Shown piece after piece: positions 1 to 6,916 of a stretch of DNA of 64,000 bases. Every line of letters starts with the position of its first letter. Positions within the stretch are counted from its first letter, which is position 1. A model generated the notes under the pieces. It saw only the letters and a program-made list of their open reading frames with translations. It made no database searches and was not told where the DNA came from. Origin of the DNA: an uncultured Prevotellaceae bacterium (lineage in GTDB: Bacteria; Bacteroidota; Bacteroidia; Bacteroidales; Bacteroidaceae); contig OMXL01000005.1 of assembly GCA_900314985.1 (NCBI GenBank), positions 62,001 to 126,000 of the forward strand. Reading direction: 5' to 3'. Both the position numbers and the translations under genes were made by a program.

Positions 1-180
1 GAATCGAAATCCGTTTGGACTAGTTGTGATGTGTGCATCTAAACGCACACTACCATTGGCTCCTCATACCATCGCGTAATCCCTTGTAAGTCATAGTGTT
101 AGACCTTCAGTACGGCGGCAGATTTACCTGTCTTTATTACACACAAAACATGCTGCCTAAGCAGATGTACGTATATATTT
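1..180 (-). other. 5' leader or structured RNA running off the left edge
   Basis: Downstream of the -7 box at 186-193 there is at least 180 nt of leftward transcript with no long reading frame. It contains a hairpin with arms GTGTGC/GCACAC (31-50) and a GGCAG/CTGCC pair. It also holds a 14-codon frame at 50-94 that resembles one in the L19 leader. It may be the leader of a gene beyond the window or a small RNA; the sequence does not decide which. Confidence 0.4.
50..94 (-). other. possible upstream ORF (14 codons)
   Basis: ATG at 94 to TAG at 50 encodes MTYKGLRDGMRSQW. The first eight codons match the pattern M-S/T-x-K-A/G-L-R-E/D also found in the L19 leader at 3355. A GAAGG sits upstream of the ATG. 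It could be a leader peptide or simply part of an RNA motif. Confidence 0.3.
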
Positions 181-185
181 CTGTG

Positions 186-193
186 CAAAGGTA
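186..193 (-). promoter_or_regulatory. Bacteroidota -7 box (leftward)
   Basis: The minus strand reads TACCTTTG, a strong match to the Bacteroidota -7 element TAnnTTTG. It would start a leftward transcript near position 180. No gene body for it lies inside the window. Confidence 0.7.
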
Positions 194-270
194 CAAAATA
201 AAAATGAAACAGAAAAGAAAAGACAAGTTTTTTTTAATACAACCGCATTTTTCTTAAAAAATATAAAAAA

Positions 271-305
271 CAAATGAGCTGTCCGCAAAGACAGCCCATT
301 TATCT
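271..305 (-). terminator. intrinsic terminator of the ferredoxin gene
   Basis: A 12-bp hairpin (arms 272-283 and 290-301) is followed on the minus strand by T-rich sequence at 256-270. It lies about 35 bp after the ferredoxin stop codon. Confidence 0.75.
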
Positions 306-336
306 TAACCACATAAATTCAGCTTACCTTATTATA

Positions 337-504
337 TTAGGGAAGGCTGATAGCCTCTGACGGACAAACGTCAGCGCATGTACCACACTCTGTGCAGAGA
401 TCGGGGTTGATAGAATACTTGTCGCCCTCAGAGATAGCTCCAGCGGGGCACTCATCGATACATGTACCGCATGCGATGCAGTCGTCACCAATTACGTATG
501 CCAT
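337..504 (-). CDS. 2[4Fe-4S] ferredoxin, 55 aa
   Basis: This short frame encodes a classical bacterial dicluster ferredoxin, a small cytoplasmic electron carrier. Two CxxCxxCxxxCP motifs are complete: Cys9, 12, 15, 19 and Cys37, 40, 43, 47. The 55-residue length is normal for the family. It begins with MAY, which is also usual, and has no signal peptide. It is a single-gene unit: a -7 box lies about 50 bp upstream at 555-562 and a terminator hairpin follows. In anaerobic Bacteroidota such ferredoxins typically serve pyruvate:ferredoxin oxidoreductase and similar enzymes, but no partner is encoded here. Confidence 0.95.
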   Translation of the reverse strand: MAYVIGDDCIACGTCIDECPAGAISEGDKYSINPDLCTECGTCADVCPSEAISLP

Positions 505-554
505 AATCTTTGTATTTGTTTAGTTTGTTAAATAGATAATTGTTATTTGTGATG

Positions 555-562
555 CAAAGGTA
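555..562 (-). promoter_or_regulatory. -7 box for the ferredoxin gene
   Basis: The minus strand reads TACCTTTG, followed by a roughly 45-nt leader before the ferredoxin ATG at 504. No clear TTTG is seen in the -33 region. Confidence 0.7.
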
Positions 563-664
563 GGGATTTTTTCCGAATATTACCTACTTTTGGGTAGTTA
601 TTTTCATAATTTATACTTAGTCGAAATAATAAACCTCATAGGAAATGCGTTATAAGTATTGCAT

Positions 665-1411
665 ATGAAACAACAAATAATCATCATACTATCCCTACTC
701 TGTGCGCTGAGTGCCAGCGCACAGCAAGACCGTCGCATCCAGCACAAGCCGTATATCGACCTGCGCCCAATGCACTTCGGCATCCTGGTAGGTATGCACC
801 TGCAGGATATCGAGTTTGACCAGACGGGTCCTCACATGATGGAGGACGAGAATGGCGACCTGCAAGAGCGCTACGTGTTGTGCGAGGCAGACCGTTGGAC
901 AGCAGGCTTCTCGGTGGGTGTGTTAGGTGAGTTGCGCCTGTCGAACCATTTCTCGCTGCGCGTCACACCCACCATGCATTTTGGTGCCAAGCACCTCACC
1001 TTATTAAATATGAAGGAGCAGGACGAGGCGGGACTGCCCGTGCGCAAGACGCAGGACATGAAGAACACCTACGTCTCGCTGCCCATCGACCTAAAGTTTG
1101 CTGCTCCCCGTTGGAACAACATGCGACCCTACGTAATGGCGGGTGTAAACCCGATGATGAATCTGACGAGTGGCGAGCAGGACATGATACGCATCAAGCG
1201 CTTTAATACCATGATGGAGGTGGGTATGGGCTGCGACTTCTACCTACCCTTCTTTAAGCTGATTCCGGAGTTGAAGTTCTGCTTCGGGTTGGGCGACGTG
1301 CTGGACAAGAACCACGTGAATGAGTTGCGCGACGCCAATCTGAGGACGTATGCCGGTTCGGTGAGTGGAGCGCAGTCGAAGATGGTGGTGCTGACGTTCT
1401 ACTTTGAATAA
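665..1411 (+). CDS. porT: PorT-like outer-membrane protein of the type IX secretion system
   Basis: The 248-residue product starts with a signal peptide (about 20 residues, ending ALSASA-Q). It continues as a short beta-barrel protein with alternating polar and aromatic strands. The segment YIDLRPMHFG followed by GMHLQD is the part I associate with PorT/SprT, a membrane component needed for type IX secretion in Porphyromonas and relatives. An in-frame TTG lies two codons upstream at 659, but ATG 665 gives a better signal peptide start. The gene stands alone and is not followed by other secretion genes. A general porin-like (OMP_b-brl) protein is the alternative if the PorT assignment fails. 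Confidence 0.7.
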   Translation: MKQQIIIILSLLCALSASAQQDRRIQHKPYIDLRPMHFGILVGMHLQDIEFDQTGPHMMEDENGDLQERYVLCEADRWTAGFSVGVLGELRLSNHFSLRVTPTMHFGAKHLTLLNMKEQDEAGLPVRKTQDMKNTYVSLPIDLKFAAPRWNNMRPYVMAGVNPMMNLTSGEQDMIRIKRFNTMMEVGMGCDFYLPFFKLIPELKFCFGLGDVLDKNHVNELRDANLRTYAGSVSGAQSKMVVLTFYFE

Positions 1412-1469
1412 CGATGTACAGAGAACCGCAGAGCACAAATCGCGCGGGGAAACCGCGCGACGCGAGCTA

Positions 1470-2306
1470 TTACTTGAGTTCCACGACCATTTTGCCGACG
1501 AAGATGGCGGACTTGCCGTTTTGGTCGACGGCGACGGGCTGACCATCCATATTGTTCCAATGCTCGAGCTGCGTCATGTAGGTATGGGTGTGGCCACCGA
1601 GGACGAGGTCGATGTTGCGGGAGTTCTGGATCATGTACTGGTCGTCCTCACCACGGTTGCTCTCCCAGCCCAGGTGGGAGATGCAGATGACGACATCGCA
1701 CTTTTTCTGCTGCTTCAGCATGGTGGCTGTTTCCAGTGCCACCTTTCCCGGGTCGAGGTATTTGACACCCACACAGTTCTTGGCGCTGACTAAGCCCTCC
1801 AGTTTAGGACAGACGGCAAAGACGCCAATCTTCACGCCATTGCGCTTGATGACGACCCAGGGTTTGGTGAGACCCTCCATGACGGTACCCGTGAAGTCGT
1901 AGTTGGCGCACAAGATGGGGAAGGTTGCCTTCTTGAACATCTCCGCCATATTCTCCAGTCCGAAGTCGAACTCGTGGTTACCAATGGTCGTAGCATCGAT
2001 GCCCATCTGGTTCATCAGACCAATCTCTACCTCACCCTTGAACATGGTGAAGTAGGCAGAGCCCTGGAAGAAGTCGCCACTATCGAAATAGAGCAGGTCG
2101 GGGTTCTTGGCACGCTCCTCTTTGAGCATGGCAATGCGACGCAGAAAGCCACCACGGCCAGCCTTCATCGTGTCGGGCAGTTGTGCGTTGATGGGGAAGA
2201 TAGCCGAATGGGTATCGTTGGTATGCAGAATAACCAGCTGCTTGGGTTTCTTGGCCTGGCCGCTGAGCGATGCCAATGCCAGAAATATAATAAAGATATA
2301 TTTCAT
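1470..2306 (-). CDS. exported metallophosphatase, catalytic half of a 5'-nucleotidase
   Basis: The product has a signal peptide (residues 1-18). It then carries the whole calcineurin-like metallophosphatase set: HTNDTHS near residue 29, DSGDFFQG, GNHEFDFG, SHLGW and GGHTHT. These residues bind the two metal ions. In UshA-type nucleotidases this domain is fused to a C-terminal substrate-binding domain. Here that domain is encoded by the separate upstream gene (2417-3184), so the two secreted proteins probably work together on periplasmic nucleotides. The start codon overlaps an array of 7-bp units that fills the gap between the genes. Confidence 0.85.
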   Translation of the reverse strand: MKYIFIIFLALASLSGQAKKPKQLVILHTNDTHSAIFPINAQLPDTMKAGRGGFLRRIAMLKEERAKNPDLLYFDSGDFFQGSAYFTMFKGEVEIGLMNQMGIDATTIGNHEFDFGLENMAEMFKKATFPILCANYDFTGTVMEGLTKPWVVIKRNGVKIGVFAVCPKLEGLVSAKNCVGVKYLDPGKVALETATMLKQQKKCDVVICISHLGWESNRGEDDQYMIQNSRNIDLVLGGHTHTYMTQLEHWNNMDGQPVAVDQNGKSAIFVGKMVVELK

Positions 2307-2430
2307 AATGCTTAATTCTTAATGCTTAATGCTTAATGCGTAATGGTCAATGCTTAATGCATAATGCTTAATGCGTAATGCTTAATGCGTAATTTTTAAT
2401 GCTTAATGCTTAATGCTTAATGCATAATTA
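2305..2430. repeat. 18 in-phase copies of a 7-bp unit (TTAATGC type)
   Basis: Eighteen consecutive heptamers with only substitutions and no indels fill the spacer between the two nucleotidase genes. The array includes the start codon of the catalytic half and the stop codon of the C-terminal half. Confidence 0.9.
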
Positions 2431-3184
2431 CTCTTCCTTCGATTTTGGCATCCACCTCTTTGCCCTGCTTCTGCATATAGCGGAAGTAGTTCATGATAAC
2501 AAAGCGGGAGTTATTGCTGGCCTCCTTAGGAGCGTTGACGTTACGACATTTCTTGAGGGCCTCCAGCTTATCGGTGCCACCCAGCAGATAGTCGATAGTG
2601 GTCAGGCGATAGTCCTTAGCGGGATCGATGGGTTCGCCATTGATGGTGGCACTCTCTAAGCGACCATCTTTGGTAATTACCATGCGAACGGAGTGGCTAA
2701 CGCCTTCGCCACCGACAGACGCCATCTGTCCGAAGAGTTCCAGCACCTCGGCACCAGACAGCGTGCCGAAGGCTATTTTGTTCTCAAACGGTGCTATGTC
2801 GAGCACGTCACCATAGGTCACGTCACCTTTGGGCAGGTCGGCACGAACACCACCCATATTATACAGTCCGAAGTCGGGCTTCTCGTTGTAATCCTTAGCG
2901 GCCCATACTAGGATGTCAGCCAGCAGGTTAGACAGGTCGCCCTCTGGGCGCTGAGCCGTCATGTAGTGGGAAGAGCGTCCCACCACAGGGCCCATCACGC
3001 TATCTACCTGCTGTTTATACGGTTTCAAGAAGTCGGCAGCCTTCTGATCTGGCTGTTTGTCATAGCGACCGTCTATCAGGATGCGGGTGCGCTGAATGGA
3101 AGCCACCTCGTAGTGGGTCTGGCACGCACCGACAAACAACGATGCAGCCAACAGAAATACTGGAATTGTTGTTTTTGTTTTCAT
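2417..3184 (-). CDS. lipoprotein, 5'-nucleotidase C-terminal domain
   Basis: The product resembles the C-terminal domain of UshA/5'-nucleotidases, which binds the nucleoside part of the substrate. A segment reading NLLADILVWAA, then GGVRADLPKGDVTYGDV and PFENKI, is typical. The N-terminus is a lipoprotein signal (FVGAC lipobox), so it is membrane-anchored in the envelope. The frame could be opened further upstream at 3232. However, the promoter -7 box at 3204-3211 lies inside that extension, so ATG 3184 (or 3190) is the true start. It is the first gene of a two-gene operon with the metallophosphatase half. Confidence 0.85.
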   Translation of the reverse strand: MKTKTTIPVFLLAASLFVGACQTHYEVASIQRTRILIDGRYDKQPDQKAADFLKPYKQQVDSVMGPVVGRSSHYMTAQRPEGDLSNLLADILVWAAKDYNEKPDFGLYNMGGVRADLPKGDVTYGDVLDIAPFENKIAFGTLSGAEVLELFGQMASVGGEGVSHSVRMVITKDGRLESATINGEPIDPAKDYRLTTIDYLLGGTDKLEALKKCRNVNAPKEASNNSRFVIMNYFRYMQKQGKEVDAKIEGRVIMH

Positions 3185-3203
3185 AGTCATAGAATTACTC
3201 TTG

Positions 3204-3211
3204 CAAAGATA
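3204..3211 (-). promoter_or_regulatory. -7 box of the split nucleotidase operon
   Basis: The minus strand reads TATCTTTG. The predicted start of transcription lies only 10-15 nt upstream of the ATG at 3184/3190, which fixes the start codon choice. Confidence 0.7.
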
Positions 3212-3282
3212 GTCAATTCTCTTTAAAAACAAGCATATTTAGCTGAAAAACATGTCTTTGCATGAAAAAACACCTTATTTTC

Positions 3283-3313
3283 TTGGCAGAATGAAATATT
3301 ATTCGTACCTTTG
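3283..3313 (+). promoter_or_regulatory. promoter of rplS
   Basis: The -33 element TTGG (3283-3286) is followed after 19 bp by the -7 box TACCTTTG (3306-3313). This matches the Bacteroidota housekeeping promoter pattern. Confidence 0.8.
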
Positions 3314-3318
3314 CACCC

Positions 3319-3433
3319 GCTTTCCGCGTAATCGCTGGCAGGAGCCATTGAACCATGAGTATCAAGGCATTACGAGAGACCTGTTATGTTGCGTTGGAAC
3401 GATAACAACAACATTTATAAATTTAAAGTAACA
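3319..3433 (+). promoter_or_regulatory. L19 mRNA leader with conserved-looking motif
   Basis: About 115 nt separate the transcription start from the L19 ATG. The leader holds AGGAGCCATTG (3340-3350) and a 24-nt block at 3355-3378. Both blocks recur, in swapped order, in the leader at the left edge of the window. CGTAAT (3328-3333) can pair with ATTACG within the second block. It also contains a 16-codon frame, 3355-3405 ([16 protein letters not shown]). It may be a site of autoregulation by L19 or a leader-peptide control element. Confidence 0.4.
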
Positions 3434-3802
3434 ATGGATTTAATTAAAGTTGCTGAAGAAGCATTTGCAACCGGCAAGCAGCACCCCAGTTTCAAGGCTG
3501 GTGACACTGTAACTGTCGCTTACAAAATTATCGAGGGTTCTAAGGAGCGTATCCAGCTCTTCCGTGGTGTCGTTATCAAGATCAGCGGTCATCAGGAGAA
3601 GAAGCGTTTCACTGTTCGCAAGATGTCGGGTACCGTTGGTGTAGAGCGTATCTTCCCTCTGGAGTCACCCAACATTGAGAGCATTGAGGTCAACAAGGTT
3701 GGTAAGGTTCGTCGCGCTAAGCTGTACTACCTGCGCAACCTCACCGGTAAGGCTGCCCGTATCAAGGAGAAGCGTAGCGGTGCTCGTGCTACTGCAGAGT
3801 AA
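3434..3802 (+). CDS. rplS: 50S ribosomal protein L19
   Basis: The 122-residue product is a clear L19, a large-subunit protein at the subunit interface. Hallmarks are [53 protein letters not shown] and [11 protein letters not shown] spread over residues 20-110. A longer frame begins at 3386, but ATG 3434 gives the family's usual N-terminus ([11 protein letters not shown]). The gene is monocistronic, with its own promoter and a terminator directly after it. A 115-nt leader precedes it, long enough for regulation. Confidence 0.97.
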   Translation: MDLIKVAEEAFATGKQHPSFKAGDTVTVAYKIIEGSKERIQLFRGVVIKISGHQEKKRFTVRKMSGTVGVERIFPLESPNIESIEVNKVGKVRRAKLYYLRNLTGKAARIKEKRSGARATAE

Positions 3803-3823
3803 ATTACAACCCTACACAAGCAT

Positions 3824-3859
3824 AAAAAGAAGTGGCTCATTGATGAGTCACTTCTTTTT
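3824..3859. terminator. bidirectional terminator after rplS
   Basis: Arms GAAGTG-CTCAT and ATGAG-CACTTC are flanked by A5 on the left and T5 on the right, so the hairpin can stop transcription from both sides. The stop end of the small minus-strand gene at 3837 lies within it. Confidence 0.85.
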
Positions 3860-4046
3860 GTTTTTCTTCTAACGAATAGTTGGCCTTGGCATCAGCCTCG
3901 CCGTGCAAGGCCTCTTGGAAGGAGTCCCAGTCCTGGAAGCCGGCCAGCAGGGAGAGGCGGTCGAGGGTCTTACGGTTGGGTTTCTTCAGCAGTTCCTTTT
4001 CGACTGCTGACAGTAATTGGCGGAGTGCATGTCTCTTTTTCTCCAT
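3837..4046 (-). CDS. small hypothetical protein, 69 aa
   Basis: I do not recognise the family. The product is mostly helical and charged, with a Lys/Leu-rich first half and the segment LLAGFQDWDSFQEALHGE in the middle. It has no signal peptide or membrane segment. The frame is supported by a good -7 box (TAATTTTG, 4066-4073) just upstream and by ending inside a terminator hairpin shared with rplS. Its small size means it could still be spurious. Confidence 0.55.
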   Translation of the reverse strand: MEKKRHALRQLLSAVEKELLKKPNRKTLDRLSLLAGFQDWDSFQEALHGEADAKANYSLEEKQKEVTHQ

Positions 4047-4065
4047 ATTCTTCTCAAATTTGCTG

Positions 4066-4073
4066 CAAAATTA
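4066..4073 (-). promoter_or_regulatory. -7 box for the 69-aa gene
   Basis: The minus strand reads TAATTTTG, about 20 bp before the ATG at 4046. Confidence 0.55.
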
Positions 4074-4078
4074 CGAAA

Positions 4079-4112
4079 AAATTAAGAATTAAGAATTAAG
4101 AATTAAGAATTA
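4079..4112. repeat. 7-bp unit array (AGAATTA)
   Basis: Four to five in-phase copies lie between the divergent genes at 4046 and 4160, immediately upstream of the -7 box of the AICAR transformylase gene. Confidence 0.85.
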
Positions 4113-4119
4113 TTTTTTG

Positions 4120-4127
4120 TACCTTTG
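4120..4127 (+). promoter_or_regulatory. -7 box of the AICAR transformylase gene
   Basis: TACCTTTG lies 33 bp before the ATG at 4160. The -33 region is occupied by the AGAATTA array. Confidence 0.7.
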
Positions 4128-4159
4128 CAAGCGGAAACGAAATATACATCTATATAATA

Positions 4160-5347
4160 ATGAAAGAATTAGCCCTGAAGTACGGTTGCAATCCCAACCA
4201 GAAGCCCTCACGCATCTTTATGGAAGAGGGCCAGTTACCCATCGAAGTCATTAACGGCCGCCCTGGCTACATCAACTTCCTCGACGCTCTGAACGCGTGG
4301 CAGTTGGTAAAGGAGCTGAAGGCTGCTACTGGTCTGCCCGCTGCAGCATCGTTCAAGCACGTCAGCCCTGCAGGTGCTGCCGTTGGTCTGCCCCTGAGCG
4401 ACACGCTGAAGAAAATCTATTTCGTGGATGACATCAAAGGGCTGGACGACAGTCAGATAGCCTGTGCATACGCTCGTGCCCGTGGTGCCGACCGCATGTC
4501 CAGCTATGGCGACTTCGTAGCCTTGAGTGACACCTGCGACGCTACCACTGCCCTGCTCCTGAAGCGCGAGGTTAGCGACGGTGTCATTGCTCCCGACTTC
4601 ACCGCCGAGGCCATTGAGATACTGAAGGACAAGCGTAAGGGTACGTATAACGTCATCAAGATTGACCCAAGCTACAAGCCCGCACCCATTGAGCGCAAGC
4701 AGTGCTTTGGTGTGACCTTCGAACAGGGCCGCAACGAGATCAAACTCGACGACCCTGCCCTCTTCGAGAATATCCCCACACAGAACAAGACATTCCCTGC
4801 TGATGCCAAGCGCGACCTGATTATCGCCCTCATCACACTGAAATACACCCAGTCAAACTCTGTCTGCTACGTCAAGGACGGTCAGGCCATCGGTATCGGT
4901 GCTGGTCAGCAGAGCCGCATCCACTGTACCCGTCTGGCTGGCAACAAGGCTGATATCTGGTGGCTGCGCCAGCATCCGAAAGTGATGAACCTGCCCTTCA
5001 AGGAAGGCATCCGTCGTGCTGACCGCGATAACACCATCGACGTCTATATCTCTGAGGACGAACACGACGACGTACTTCGCGACGGTGCTTGGCAGCAGTT
5101 CTTCACCGAGCAGCCTGAGGTACTGACGATGGCCGAGAAGAAGGAGTGGATTGCCAAGAACACGAAGGTGGCTTTAGGCTCTGATGCCTTCTTCCCCTTC
5201 GGTGACAATATTGAGCGTGCCCACAAGAGTGGCGTAGAGTACATTGCTCAGGCTGGTGGCAGCGTGCGTGACGATCATGTCATCATGACCTGCGACAAGT
5301 ACGGCATTGCCATGGCATTCACTGGCGTGAGATTGTTCCACCATTAA
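4160..5347 (+). CDS. AICAR transformylase, stand-alone C-terminal half of PurH
   Basis: This enzyme transfers the formyl group from 10-formyl-THF to AICAR, the ninth step of IMP synthesis. The 395-residue product covers only the AICARFT part of PurH. It begins with LKYGCNPNQKPS and has the catalytic Lys-His in SFKHVSPAGAAVG (about residues 64-76). It also has SNSVCYVKDGQAIGIGAGQQSR and ends VRDDHVIMTCDKYGIAMAFTGVRLFHH. The MGS-like IMP cyclohydrolase domain that normally precedes it is missing here. It is instead encoded by the gene at 49165-49758 in the same window. So this organism splits PurH into two proteins encoded 44 kb apart. Confidence 0.92.
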   Translation: MKELALKYGCNPNQKPSRIFMEEGQLPIEVINGRPGYINFLDALNAWQLVKELKAATGLPAAASFKHVSPAGAAVGLPLSDTLKKIYFVDDIKGLDDSQIACAYARARGADRMSSYGDFVALSDTCDATTALLLKREVSDGVIAPDFTAEAIEILKDKRKGTYNVIKIDPSYKPAPIERKQCFGVTFEQGRNEIKLDDPALFENIPTQNKTFPADAKRDLIIALITLKYTQSNSVCYVKDGQAIGIGAGQQSRIHCTRLAGNKADIWWLRQHPKVMNLPFKEGIRRADRDNTIDVYISEDEHDDVLRDGAWQQFFTEQPEVLTMAEKKEWIAKNTKVALGSDAFFPFGDNIERAHKSGVEYIAQAGGSVRDDHVIMTCDKYGIAMAFTGVRLFHH

Positions 5348-5357
5348 GAAGCCCAAG

Positions 5358-5392
5358 AGCCCACCCCTATCCCCTCCCAAAAGGGAGGGGGA
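5358..5392. repeat. CT-rich palindromic element, copy 1
   Basis: CCCCTCCC and GGGAGGGG arms surround a short A-rich loop, preceded by CCCACCCC. Three relatives lie at 20378, 28604 and 59301. This is the only intergenic copy, between the transformylase gene and the 64-aa gene. Confidence 0.75.
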
Positions 5393-5411
5393 TTAAAACA
5401 ACAGACTAATT

Positions 5412-5606
5412 ATGAGTAAGGAGAGTGATTTCCAGGAGATTCTGGAGAATGGCATTAACTTCGGTCGTGGCGGTGGTCCCCACAAAGAGGACGACAAGGT
5501 AAAGACCAAGGCCAAGAAAAAGAAGTATATCACTGGCGCTCACGGTAGTGGCTCTGCTAAGCAGAAGGCCAAATACCGTGAGCAACGGGCCAATAGGCAT
5601 AAGTGA
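5412..5606 (+). CDS. small Lys-rich hypothetical protein, 64 aa
   Basis: I do not recognise a named family. The product is very basic in its second half (KVKTKAKKKK, then KQKAKYREQRANRHK), with a Gly-rich stretch GRGGGPHK in the middle and no membrane segment. It probably binds nucleic acid or ribosomes, but that is only inference from composition. It follows the transformylase gene by 64 bp in the same direction with no promoter between them, so it is likely co-transcribed. Its stop codon lies inside the following 7-bp array. Confidence 0.65.
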   Translation: MSKESDFQEILENGINFGRGGGPHKEDDKVKTKAKKKKYITGAHGSGSAKQKAKYREQRANRHK

Positions 5607-5665
5607 TGTGTGATGTATGATGGAAGATGTAAGATGTAAGAAGTAAGATGTAAGAAGTAAGAGAT
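5603..5665. repeat. nine in-phase 7-bp units (AAGATGT type)
   Basis: Nine exact-length heptamers, with substitutions only, span the spacer between the 64-aa gene and the galactanase gene. The array includes the stop codon of the former. Confidence 0.9.
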
Positions 5666-5689
5666 AATACTAAAATAAACTACTAAGAC

Positions 5690-6877
5690 ATGAAGAAACT
5701 ACTATTTATGTTATTGTTCGTCACAGCGGCGACAATGACGGTTGCCTGTGGTGGAGATGACGAGAGTACTGCCACCGCACAGCCTACCCCTGATCCGACA
5801 CCGGATCCCGACCCAACCCCAGAGCCAGATCCCACACCGACCGAGATGAGCCGCTATGTAGGTGGAGATATCTCGATGCTGACGAAGTATGAGGAGGCTG
5901 GCGTGGTCTATAAGGACAAGAACGGCAATGCCGTACAGCCACTGGCATTCTTTAAACAAGAAGGACTGAACGCCATGCGTGTCCGTCTGTTTGTCGACCC
6001 CTCTCAAGACAGTGACAAGGGTGTCTGTCAGGACCTCGACTATGTCAAGGCACTGGGCAAGCGCATCAAAGGCGCTGGCATGGCCTTCATGCTGGACTTT
6101 CACTATAGCGACACCTGGGCAGACCCTGCCAAGCAGTGGACACCCAATGCCTGGAAGACGCTGAACGATGCCGCACTGGCAGAAAAGGTCTATGATTATA
6201 CCAAGGAGTGCCTTCAACAGTTGAAGGCGGCGGGTGCTAAGCCCGACTTCATCCAGACGGGTAATGAAATTAGCTATGGCATGATGTGGGGAACGGAAGG
6301 CACCAACAACAACCGATGCTACACCAACTCTCCTGCAGCCAACTGGAACCGCTTCATGAATCTACTGAAGAAAGCAGGACAGGCCTGTCGTGAGGAATGC
6401 CCAGACGCTAAAATCATTATTCATAGTGAACGAGCAGCCCAGCCCAACGTGCTGACAGACTTCTTCGACCGCATGAAGAACAACGGTATAGACTACGATA
6501 TCATCGGACTGAGCTACTACCCTGCCTATCACGGCAATCTTGCCACCTTAGAGACAGCATTGACCACGCTGGAGGGCAAGAACTATGGTAAGAACATCAT
6601 GATTGTGGAGACGGGCTACAGCTATGCGTGGGCATTGGGAGGCACCACCTACGACTATACAGGTACCTATCCTTATACAGAGGAAGGACAGCGTAAGTTT
6701 ACGGCCGACCTCATCAGCAAGTTCAAAACCCACAATAGCGTGAAAGGCCTGTTCTGGTGGTGGCCAGAAGATAATGGTAATAAGAATGTGACCAGCAGTT
6801 GGTGGAATGCGGCGCTCTACGACCACAATACGGGTAAGCCGTATGCTGCTTTCTATGAACTAAAGAACTTCCAATAA
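5690..6877 (+). CDS. GH53 arabinogalactan endo-beta-1,4-galactanase, lipoprotein
   Basis: This surface or periplasmic enzyme should cleave beta-1,4-galactan side chains of pectin. The N-terminus is a lipoprotein signal ending TVACGG. A linker of DPTP/EPDPTP repeats (residues about 30-50) follows, then the GH53 TIM barrel. The barrel opens YVGGDISMLTKYEEAG and contains LNAMRVRLFVDPS. The acid/base is Glu193 in QTGNEIS and the nucleophile Glu307 in IVETGYSY. The length of 395 fits the family plus the linker. No SusC/SusD pair or other polysaccharide genes are adjacent, so it is not in a typical utilisation locus. A terminator follows. Confidence 0.92.
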   Translation: MKKLLFMLLFVTAATMTVACGGDDESTATAQPTPDPTPDPDPTPEPDPTPTEMSRYVGGDISMLTKYEEAGVVYKDKNGNAVQPLAFFKQEGLNAMRVRLFVDPSQDSDKGVCQDLDYVKALGKRIKGAGMAFMLDFHYSDTWADPAKQWTPNAWKTLNDAALAEKVYDYTKECLQQLKAAGAKPDFIQTGNEISYGMMWGTEGTNNNRCYTNSPAANWNRFMNLLKKAGQACREECPDAKIIIHSERAAQPNVLTDFFDRMKNNGIDYDIIGLSYYPAYHGNLATLETALTTLEGKNYGKNIMIVETGYSYAWALGGTTYDYTGTYPYTEEGQRKFTADLISKFKTHNSVKGLFWWWPEDNGNKNVTSSWWNAALYDHNTGKPYAAFYELKNFQ

Positions 6878-6880
6878 TAG

Positions 6881-6908
6881 AAATAGTCCGCTGGTTGGCG
6901 GACTATTT
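6881..6908 (+). terminator. terminator after the galactanase gene
   Basis: Arms AAATAGTCCG and CGGACTATTT enclose a short loop, followed by TCTTTT. It also faces the end of the convergent outer-membrane factor gene. Confidence 0.8.
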
Positions 6909-6916
6909 CTTTTGTA

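Noticed and set aside
1..20. T-loop-like word TTCGATTC on the minus strand, suggesting the end of a tRNA or tmRNA
   Set aside because: It lies at the window edge, no matching acceptor or anticodon arms can be drawn, and the transcript seems to start only 180 nt upstream.
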